From: Pyrodictiaceae archaeon | GTDB taxonomy: Archaea; Thermoproteota; Thermoprotei_A; Sulfolobales; Pyrodictiaceae | Direction of reading: 5' to 3' | DNA: 5,709 nucleotides | Assembly (NCBI GenBank): GCA_026986935.1 | Contig: JALSNP010000002.1 | Span: 1-5,709, forward strand | Part shown: positions 1-3,713 of the stretch, one piece after another | Position numbering within the stretch: position 1 is the stretch's first letter | How the letters are laid out: the number at the start of each line of letters is the position of its first letter | Notes under the pieces: model-generated | Databases searched by the model: none | The model's input: the letters and a program-made list of their open reading frames with translations, nothing else | What the model was told of the DNA's origin: nothing | Made by a program: the position numbers and the translations under genes

Positions 1-218
1 TCAAGGAATTTTCTTAGCGCATCAATATTCCATTCCCACTTCGTCTTTCTCCTCTTATCAACAGGTATGCCGAGCCTTTTTGCCTCCTTGACGTTCAGTC
101 CTACTTCCTCTAGCTCAGCAATACTATAGCCTTTACCACTGCGTAGCCCTGGCTCAACACCGCCGTAACGGAGTAACCTGGGCTTCTTTACTATAGGCTG
201 AGGCGTTTCCCCGCTCAT
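1..218 (-). CDS. rpl13e: 50S ribosomal protein eL13 (L13e), 3' end cut by window edge
   Basis: This is a structural protein of the archaeal large ribosomal subunit. It was read directly from the minus strand: ATG at 218-216 opens a frame of 72 codons that runs off the left edge without a stop (the TGA visible at 3-1 is out of frame). The protein begins [18 protein letters not shown] and continues through [35 protein letters not shown] and IDALRKFL. The [12 protein letters not shown]...KEARxLGIPVDxRRxT pattern with a basic tail is characteristic of archaeal L13e. Archaeal members are about 75-80 residues, so only a few residues should be missing. A GGGGT stretch sits a few bases upstream of the ATG and may act as a weak Shine-Dalgarno site. 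The gene has its own promoter. It lies downstream of the Lrp-like gene on the same strand but is separated from it by a terminator-like hairpin. Confidence 0.9.
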   Translation of the reverse strand, partial: MSGETPQPIVKKPRLLRYGGVEPGLRSGKGYSIAELEEVGLNVKEAKRLGIPVDKRRKTKWEWNIDALRKFL

Positions 219-256
219 TATTGACCCCAAGCGCTCCAAAAATACTACACAAGTAG

Positions 257-270
257 TTTAAGTTCTTTCG
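257..270 (-). promoter_or_regulatory. Archaeal BRE/TATA promoter of eL13
   Basis: Read on the minus strand the sequence is CGAAAGAACTTAAAC, a purine-rich BRE-like element (CGAAAGA) directly followed by a TATA-like CTTAAA at 262-257. Placing the start about 25 nt downstream gives a transcript start near 233, which leaves a leader of about 15 nt before the eL13 ATG. The same CGAAAGA precedes the TATA box of the Lrp-like gene. This is an inference from spacing and composition. Confidence 0.55.
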
Positions 271-277
271 TTACATC

Positions 278-292
278 TCGGCGCTAGGCCGA
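278..292. repeat. Inverted repeat TCGGC-N5-GCCGA upstream of eL13 promoter
   Basis: A perfect 5-bp inverted repeat (TCGGC / GCCGA) around the pentamer GCTAG lies just upstream of the eL13 BRE. It could be a regulator half-site pair or be incidental. Its position beside a promoter and next to a gene for an Lrp-type dimeric regulator is the only reason to record it. Confidence 0.3.
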
Positions 293-298
293 CTTCAC

Positions 299-308
299 AT
301 CACGTGAT
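299..308. repeat. Perfect 10-bp palindrome ATCACGTGAT
   Basis: This is a perfect palindrome in the spacer between the Lrp-like gene and eL13, about 30-40 bp upstream of the eL13 TATA box. Dimeric Lrp/AsnC proteins bind short, imperfect palindromes, so it is a candidate operator. No second copy of the exact palindrome was noticed in the window, and binding is not shown by the sequence. Confidence 0.3.
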
Positions 309-310
309 AG

Positions 311-348
311 AAAAAGGGAGAAGAGACTACTAGTTTTTACTAGTCTCT
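311..348 (-). terminator. Hairpin plus T-rich tract at the 3' end of the Lrp-like gene
   Basis: On the minus strand an 8-bp stem (AGAGACTA / TAGTCTCT, positions 348-341 and 329-322) with an 11-nt loop overlaps the TAG stop codon of the Lrp-like gene. It is followed by the T-rich run CTTCTCCCTTTTTCT. Archaeal termination depends mainly on the downstream T tract, so the T-rich part is the more informative element. The loop region also carries two ACTAGT hexamers 10 bp apart. The element would insulate eL13 from Lrp-gene read-through. Confidence 0.55.
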
Positions 349-822
349 GGTAATCTTGTCAGCGAGTAGAGGCGATGATGTGTCCTCTTTCCGTACTCGG
401 AGAACTAGGCTCGTAACAGTTCTCTTGATAAAAGAGACCCGGTTCACCTTTTTAACAAAGTCGTCGAGCTCCTTGACCCCCCTAAACCTCGCGACGACCG
501 CGACATCATAGTCACCGGTTATATCATATACTGCTATGACGTTGGGCTCAGAGGCTAATAGCTCTTCTGCATCAGTTATTCTCTCGCCATCAACCTGTAG
601 CAAGATTAGAGCAGTTATATTGTATCCTAGAAGATCGTAATCCGGCACTATGGTGAATCTCTTTATGGCGCCCATCTCTATAAGCTTTTGAAGCCTCATA
701 TGAACCGTTGAGACAGCCAACCCAAGTTCACGGGCTATCTCCCGTATACTCATCCTAGCGTTTGACGCGAGCAGCTTTAGTATCTTCACATCAGTGTCAT
801 CAAGGCCCCTGGCCCGGTTCAT
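340..822 (-). CDS. Lrp/AsnC family transcriptional regulator
   Basis: This is a 160-residue DNA-binding regulator of the leucine-responsive (feast/famine) family. The N-terminal winged helix-turn-helix spans about residues 7-56: LDDTDVKILKLLASNARMS is the opening helix, REIARELGL the positioning helix, and AVSTVHMRLQKL the recognition helix. A short hinge leads to the C-terminal RAM/AsnC ligand-binding and oligomerisation domain (about 68-145), with the typical ITGDYDVAVV segment (residues 101-110) and a VKELDDFVKKV helix. Length and order match complete family members. ATG 822 is preceded by a GGAG motif (minus strand TTGGAGTCATTGCG-ATG) and by a good BRE/TATA promoter. These proteins act as dimers to octamers and often regulate their own and adjacent genes in response to amino acids, but the ligand and targets cannot be read from the sequence. 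It is divergent from the DUF211/MetRS-beta genes. Confidence 0.93.
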   Translation of the reverse strand: MNRARGLDDTDVKILKLLASNARMSIREIARELGLAVSTVHMRLQKLIEMGAIKRFTIVPDYDLLGYNITALILLQVDGERITDAEELLASEPNVIAVYDITGDYDVAVVARFRGVKELDDFVKKVNRVSFIKRTVTSLVLRVRKEDTSSPLLADKITRD

Positions 823-857
823 CGCAATGACTCCAAGAGAATAAGCGCAACAACCCT

Positions 858-876
858 TATATTAAATCCTCTTTCG
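858..876 (-). promoter_or_regulatory. Archaeal BRE/TATA promoter of the Lrp-like gene
   Basis: On the minus strand CGAAAGAGGA (BRE-like) is followed by TTTAATATA (TATA box at 866-858), close to the archaeal consensus. Start-site spacing predicts transcription from about 837, with a leader of about 15 nt before ATG 822. This is the best promoter match in the window. Confidence 0.7.
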
Positions 877-890
877 CCACGCCTCCCTCT

Positions 891-905
891 GAGAACACTT
901 ATATG
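891..905 (+). promoter_or_regulatory. Candidate promoter for the DUF211-MetRS beta operon
   Basis: GAGAACA (BRE-like) is followed by CTTATATG at 898-905, back-to-back with the Lrp-gene promoter about 30 bp away. The predicted start near 928 would give a leader of about 100 nt, long for a crenarchaeal mRNA. A second, weaker AT element (ATAAAAAG, 941-948) would give a leader near 60 nt. Which one is used cannot be told from sequence alone. Confidence 0.4.
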
Positions 906-1012
906 CATGTATTGAGGCAGCTAAGCAGAAGGGATTAGAGATAAAAAGGCCTTGTGAATCCTCCCTAATTGTTGATCGGAAGCACCCACCCGTGGCCCCG
1001 ATACCCTAGGAA

Positions 1013-1019
1013 GAGGTGA
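1013..1019 (+). promoter_or_regulatory. Ribosome binding site supporting the TTG start at 1031
   Basis: GAGGTGA matches the archaeal anti-Shine-Dalgarno complement and ends 11 nt before TTG 1031. The in-frame codon at 1025-1027 is TAG, so no earlier start is possible. This site and the conserved family N-terminus together fix the TTG as the initiation codon. Confidence 0.65.
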
Positions 1020-1030
1020 ACAAATAGACC

Positions 1031-1321
1031 TTGAGTAGGCTGCGTCGACTAGTTCTCGACGTATTGAAACCCCTAAAAGAGCCCTCGATCGTCGATGTCG
1101 CTCTCGAACTCAGCAAGTTACCGGGCATAGACTCTGTTAATATAACTGTCAACGAGGTCGACGTGGAGACCCTTAGCCTAACAGTGGTAATCGAGGGAGA
1201 AAACATAGACTTCGATTCCGTCAAGAAGGTGCTTGAGGAGGTAGGCGCGGCTATTCATAGTATTGACCAGGTAGTTGCTGGCAAAAAGATAGTAGAGGTG
1301 CCGCCGAGACCCGTAGAGTGA
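1031..1321 (+). CDS. DUF211 family protein, archaeal conserved, function unknown
   Basis: This is a 96-residue soluble protein starting at TTG. It matches the DUF211 family, recognised from the order of its motifs: an opening strand [12 protein letters not shown], a helix [20 protein letters not shown], a central [19 protein letters not shown], a helix [16 protein letters not shown], and the closing signature [12 protein letters not shown] (about residues 78-89). Known structures of this family are small ferredoxin-like alpha/beta folds that oligomerise; no catalytic role is established. There is no signal peptide or membrane segment, and length is normal for the family. It has a GAGGTGA ribosome binding site and lies 14 bp upstream of the MetRS-beta gene, so the two are probably one operon. 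It is divergent from the Lrp-like regulator, which makes regulation by that protein plausible but unproven. Confidence 0.88.
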   Translation: MSRLRRLVLDVLKPLKEPSIVDVALELSKLPGIDSVNITVNEVDVETLSLTVVIEGENIDFDSVKKVLEEVGAAIHSIDQVVAGKKIVEVPPRPVE

Positions 1322-1335
1322 CTTGGTGAGGGAGT

Positions 1336-1671
1336 ATGAGCAGCCAATACGTATCAATAGATGATTTTGCTAAGATAGATCTACGAGTAGGTAAGGTTGT
1401 TGAGGCTGAGCATATACCTGGGACCAAGTTATTAAAACTAATTGTTGACATGGGTAATGAGAGGAGGCAAATAATATCGGGTATTGCTGAGTACTATAAA
1501 CCAGAGGACATTATTGGTAAAAAGGTGGTTGTCGTAGCTAATCTTAAGCCTAAGAAGATTAGAGGGTATTTGAGTGAGGGAATGATTCTTGCAGCAGGGT
1601 GTGAGAAGGGGCAGCGACCTGTGCTCGTAACAGTCGGCGAGGAGGCGGAGCCTGGCTGGAGGGTCTGCTAA
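1336..1671 (+). CDS. metG: Methionyl-tRNA synthetase beta subunit / stand-alone tRNA-binding (OB-fold) protein
   Basis: This is a 111-residue tRNA-binding protein of the MetG C-terminal/Trbp111/CsaA type. The whole protein is one OB-fold domain: SIDDFAKIDLRVGKVVEAE (7-25), GTKLLKLIVDMG (29-40), QIISGIAEYY (45-54), then VVVANLKPKKIRGYLSEGMILAA (65-87), which is the family's most conserved segment. In many archaea this domain is a separate polypeptide that binds tRNA as a dimer and assists the catalytic MetRS subunit, which is not in this window. GGTGAG sits 5 nt before ATG 1336. The 14-bp gap to the DUF211 gene suggests co-transcription. The first two-thirds of the gene uses T-ending codons more than its neighbour (about 35 of 111 versus about 19 of 97 by hand count). 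A CsaA-like chaperone role is the alternative reading. Confidence 0.88.
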   Translation: MSSQYVSIDDFAKIDLRVGKVVEAEHIPGTKLLKLIVDMGNERRQIISGIAEYYKPEDIIGKKVVVVANLKPKKIRGYLSEGMILAAGCEKGQRPVLVTVGEEAEPGWRVC

Positions 1672-1707
1672 GCATAGGTGCTCAACGTTCCAGGGATTGA
1701 TTAGACT

Positions 1708-1770
1708 GTTTTGCGGTATAATTATTGTCTAGCTTTTTGCACGTATTAGTTTTCAGTGCTTCTTCTTGGA
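1708..1770 (+). terminator. T-rich 3' region after the MetRS-beta gene
   Basis: Between the MetRS-beta stop and the next gene there are several T-runs on the plus strand: GTTTTG (1709-1713), CTTTTTG (1733-1739), GTTTTC (1749-1754) and a TTCTTCTT stretch near 1760-1767. Crenarchaeal transcripts commonly end in such tracts without a hairpin. No convincing stem was seen. The element is suggested only by composition and position. Confidence 0.35.
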
Positions 1771-1851
1771 CTAGGCCCCGTGCCTAAGTACTAGTAGTTG
1801 CTGTGGCTCTCCTCGCCTTTATTACCGAGTTTTCATACTTATAATAACCCG

Positions 1852-2379
1852 GTGAGAGGTGTGGGGTACACCCCATTCCTGCTCAGCACGTGGGTTAAGT
1901 CACCTCCTCTAAAGGGAAAGAAGCTCGCAATAGTGGCTGCATGCCTACCCTTCGTCAACAAGAGCCTTTTCGAGGAGATAGCAAAAGACTCGGACAGGGT
2001 TGTGTTACTGGCTTGCCCCGAGAAAGAGCCTGCACTACACTACGGCAAAATAGCCAGTATGATCCGGAGCACAAGGCCCTCACTAGTAGAGGTCTATAGC
2101 ATTGATGGTAGTCCGCATTGTTTCACCCTACACGCGTCTGTTAACGAGGCGGAATACATACTTGGCGAGAAAATACCTAGGAAGCACTACGTGATAATAG
2201 ATGGGAGCACGGTTAGAGAGATAAGTCCTGACGCAGTGAGGGTTGCAAGGTATCTTCACATAGTGGATGAGATTATAAAGAAACACCCAGAAGTGCTTGA
2301 GCATCTCGAGAAACATAGCCTAGAGTACCAATACGCTAAGAAGCTTAATAACCATGCTAAGAGGGCAGAACGCCGCTAA
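1852..2379 (+). CDS. Conserved-looking hypothetical protein with three cysteines
   Basis: I do not recognise a characterised family. From GTG 1852 the product is 175 residues and looks like a soluble alpha/beta protein. KLAIVAACLPF (about 24-34) and RVVLLACPE (49-57) look like parallel strands each ending in a cysteine (C31, C55), and GSPHCFTLHASVNEAEY (87-103) holds C90 with H89 and H94. The C-terminus is helical, charged and Lys/Glu-rich, without a membrane segment. The spaced Cys/His residues suggest metal or Fe-S binding or redox chemistry; this is inference. The start is uncertain. The frame opens at TTG 1798 right after an in-frame TAG, but there is no ribosome binding site there. GTG 1852 and GTG 1861 are better: GGTGA at 1851-1855 lies 5 nt before GTG 1861, and residues from YTPFLLSTW onward look like real protein. 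It follows the T-rich gap, so it probably starts a new transcript. Confidence 0.75.
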   Translation: MRGVGYTPFLLSTWVKSPPLKGKKLAIVAACLPFVNKSLFEEIAKDSDRVVLLACPEKEPALHYGKIASMIRSTRPSLVEVYSIDGSPHCFTLHASVNEAEYILGEKIPRKHYVIIDGSTVREISPDAVRVARYLHIVDEIIKKHPEVLEHLEKHSLEYQYAKKLNNHAKRAERR

Positions 2380-2426
2380 CCTCATTTAGTTTCTCAATAC
2401 CTCGACCTAATCCTGGGTAACTGTTT

Positions 2427-3548
2427 TTGAGGAATCTTTGCCTCCTCGGGTTCGGGCGCATAGGCGAAGCTACGGCTGAGTTCTTGCGCGAGAAAGGGAT
2501 CCTAGTCACCGTATTTGATGCCTCCGGCGAAAGGGTGCGCTACGCGGAGAGCCTTGGGTATGAGGCGCATCTTTCCGATGTTAGTGAGCTATCCGCCGCA
2601 GAGAGGGTGGCTGCCTCCTGCGACATAATTGCGACCGCTTTACCTAGCAATATAGCTGAGAAGGTGATCTCTAACCTGATTAAGGCCGAGGCGTCTGTCG
2701 TAGTTGATGTATCGTATATCCGCGACCCCATACTATTCCGCGATAAGGCTGTAGAAGCGAGGACTAAGCTCTTCGTCGATACTGGGCTGGCACCAGGCCT
2801 CTCAAACATGCTAGCGGCTAGGGCGTGTAAGTACATGGATAAATGCAATAGTGTAGAGATATATGTTGGCGGCATAGAGGAGGAGCCAAGAAACCCCCTA
2901 GGACTCGTCGCATCATGGTCTATAGAGGACCTACTTGAAGAATACACCAGGAAAGCAAGAGCCAGACTTCTTGGGCGCAACGTGCTCCTAGACCCTCTAA
3001 AAGACTATAAAAGAATAAACCTACCCGGGCTAGGAGATTTCGAGGCACTACCCACTGATGGGTTACGCACCCTACTACTATCGTTAAAGGACGCAGATAA
3101 CCTTGTGGAGTACACTCTTCGCTACCCAGGCCACGTAGAGATCATAGCGACGTTACGGAAGCTCGGGTTACTCGAGACACGAAACTACGTTGTTAAAGGT
3201 TGCTCTGTATCACCACGGGACTTCTTCGCACGCATTCTCGAGGAGAAACTACCCAAACATAATGACAGAGTAGTGCTCTATGTAAGAGCGCAAGGAACGA
3301 AATCAGACAAATATGTCACCATAGAGTATGTGCTAGATGAGAGACAGGGAAAACTAGGCATAGGGAAACCGGTTCTCGCGTATTTGACAGGGCTTGTACA
3401 CGCCTGGTTCGTCTTACGCGCTCTTAAGGGAGCCGGGCACATAGGTCTTAACACTCCCGAGGAGTTTAGCGAAGATTTAGACGATCTAGTAGGGTTTCTC
3501 GAAGCGAAGCGCATAAGCGTACAAAGAAGGTTATGCACCATACAATAA
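2427..3548 (+). CDS. Saccharopine dehydrogenase-like / lysine 6-dehydrogenase-like NAD-dependent oxidoreductase
   Basis: This 373-residue cytoplasmic oxidoreductase starts at TTG; the in-frame TAA at 2418-2420 leaves no earlier standard start. Residues 1-13 hold the Rossmann strand and dinucleotide loop (LCLLGFGRIGEA, glycines 8, 10 and 13). D31 at the end of the second strand (VTVFDAS) favours NAD(H) over NADP(H). Further family landmarks are DVSYIRDP (94-101), FVDTGLAPGLSN (116-127), EEEPRNPLGL...SIEDLLEEYTR (151-175), FEALPTDGLRTLL (205-217) and RYPGH (232-236). This motif set fits the L-lysine 6-dehydrogenase branch of the saccharopine dehydrogenase superfamily; length is normal and the gene intact. 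The substrate cannot be fixed: lysine deamination, a polyamine-type reaction or another amino-acid oxidoreduction are all possible. No lysine-pathway gene is adjacent. The ribosome binding site is weak (GGGTAA, 2415-2420). The 47-bp gap after the three-cysteine protein permits co-transcription. Confidence 0.85.
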   Translation: MRNLCLLGFGRIGEATAEFLREKGILVTVFDASGERVRYAESLGYEAHLSDVSELSAAERVAASCDIIATALPSNIAEKVISNLIKAEASVVVDVSYIRDPILFRDKAVEARTKLFVDTGLAPGLSNMLAARACKYMDKCNSVEIYVGGIEEEPRNPLGLVASWSIEDLLEEYTRKARARLLGRNVLLDPLKDYKRINLPGLGDFEALPTDGLRTLLLSLKDADNLVEYTLRYPGHVEIIATLRKLGLLETRNYVVKGCSVSPRDFFARILEEKLPKHNDRVVLYVRAQGTKSDKYVTIEYVLDERQGKLGIGKPVLAYLTGLVHAWFVLRALKGAGHIGLNTPEEFSEDLDDLVGFLEAKRISVQRRLCTIQ

Positions 3549-3552
3549 TTAA
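3541..3552 (+). promoter_or_regulatory. Possible TATA element for the tandem C/D sRNAs
   Basis: TACAATAATTAA overlaps the stop codon of the dehydrogenase gene. A start about 30 nt downstream falls near 3571-3575, immediately before the 5' stem of the first sRNA candidate (3576). There is no strong purine-rich BRE, so co-transcription with the dehydrogenase followed by processing is an equal alternative. Confidence 0.3.
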
Positions 3553-3575
3553 GGAGAAGAGACGCTCCTAGCACA

Positions 3576-3636
3576 CGGGCTATGAGGACTGGTATTACCA
3601 TTGAGAGGTGATAGAGCCCTTCCGCTACCGAGCCCG
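3576..3636 (+). ncRNA. C/D-box guide sRNA candidate 1, D' guide matching the 16S 530 loop
   Basis: This is a predicted 2'-O-methylation guide RNA of about 60 nt. In order: stem CGGGC (3576-3580) pairing perfectly with GCCCG (3632-3636), C box ATGAGGA (3582-3588), a 12-nt guide (3589-3600), D' box TTGA (3601-3604), a 3-nt spacer, C' box GTGATAG (3608-3614), a 13-nt guide (3615-3627) and D box CCGA (3628-3631). The boxes depart from RUGAUGA/CUGA, but each change is paired: C-box G5 with D-box C2, and C' A6 with D' U1. Both kink-turns with tandem sheared G.A pairs therefore stay formable, and a 3-nt bulge (TAT, 3581-3583) sits next to the stem. Guide CTGGTATTACC can pair 11 nt with GGUAAUACCAG, the 530-loop sequence of crenarchaeal 16S rRNA as I recall it. 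The fifth-nucleotide rule would place the methyl group on A532 (E. coli numbering). The second target, complementary to AGCCCTTCCGCTA, is not recognised. The guide would act with L7Ae, Nop5 and fibrillarin. Confidence 0.7.
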
Positions 3637-3693
3637 GCTATGAAGATGGATTATCGGGCTGATAAGGTGAAGAATGTACCCTCTGTCTGAGCC
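3636..3693 (+). ncRNA. C/D-box guide sRNA candidate 2, tandem with candidate 1
   Basis: This second predicted 2'-O-methylation guide abuts the first and shares its layout. In order: GGC (3636-3638) pairs with GCC (3691-3693), a 3-nt TAT bulge, C box ATGAAGA (3640-3646), a 12-nt guide TGGATTATCGGG (3647-3658), D' box CTGA (3659-3662), a 4-nt spacer, C' box GTGAAGA (3667-3673), a 13-nt guide ATGTACCCTCTGT (3674-3686) and D box CTGA (3687-3690). Both D boxes are perfect. Both C boxes carry A instead of U at the fifth position, which would form A-U with the D-box U in place of the usual U.U pair. The expected target strings are CCCGAUAAUCCA and ACAGAGGGUACAU; I cannot assign them to an rRNA or tRNA from memory. 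The terminal stem is short (3 GC pairs), and base 3636 would be shared with the stem of the first RNA. The ABC ATPase start lies 20 nt downstream. Confidence 0.72.
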
Positions 3694-3713
3694 TCCAAGG
3701 GGTCTCTAATGAG

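Noticed and set aside
775..805. Minus-strand TTGATGA, CTGA and GTGAAGA at the start of the Lrp-like gene, resembling C/D boxes
   Set aside because: Only 2 nt separate the first C-like box from the D-like box, so no guide fits. The sequence is explained by the conserved coding segment LDDTDVKI.
968..1019. Short TTG-initiated peptide in the DUF211 leader
   Set aside because: No ribosome binding site, rare start and no recognisable leader-peptide composition; it ends inside the ribosome binding site of the real gene by chance.
1838..1847. CTTATAATAA as a TATA box for the three-cysteine protein
   Set aside because: A start about 27 nt downstream would fall near 1868, inside the gene and past both plausible GTG starts. 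No in-frame start follows before the conserved core.
1858..1874. GGTGT / ACACC and GGGGT / ACCCC inverted repeats over the start region of the three-cysteine protein
   Set aside because: The pairings are mutually exclusive and short, and one has only a 2-nt loop. Too weak to call a regulatory hairpin.
2540..2980. Minus-strand open frame of 146 codons inside the dehydrogenase gene
   Set aside because: It is the shadow of a gene with strong Rossmann and family motifs and has no independent coding evidence.
3552..3569. AGGAG / CTCCT inverted repeat after the dehydrogenase gene
   Set aside because: The stem is short with an 8-nt loop, there is no T tract, and it lies directly before the sRNA stem. 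Not supported as a terminator.
3582..3611. Nine-codon ORF (ATG AGG ACT ... TGA) downstream of an AAGGAG motif
   Set aside because: It is too short, has a poorly spaced ribosome binding site, and lies wholly inside the first C/D sRNA candidate, which explains the sequence better.
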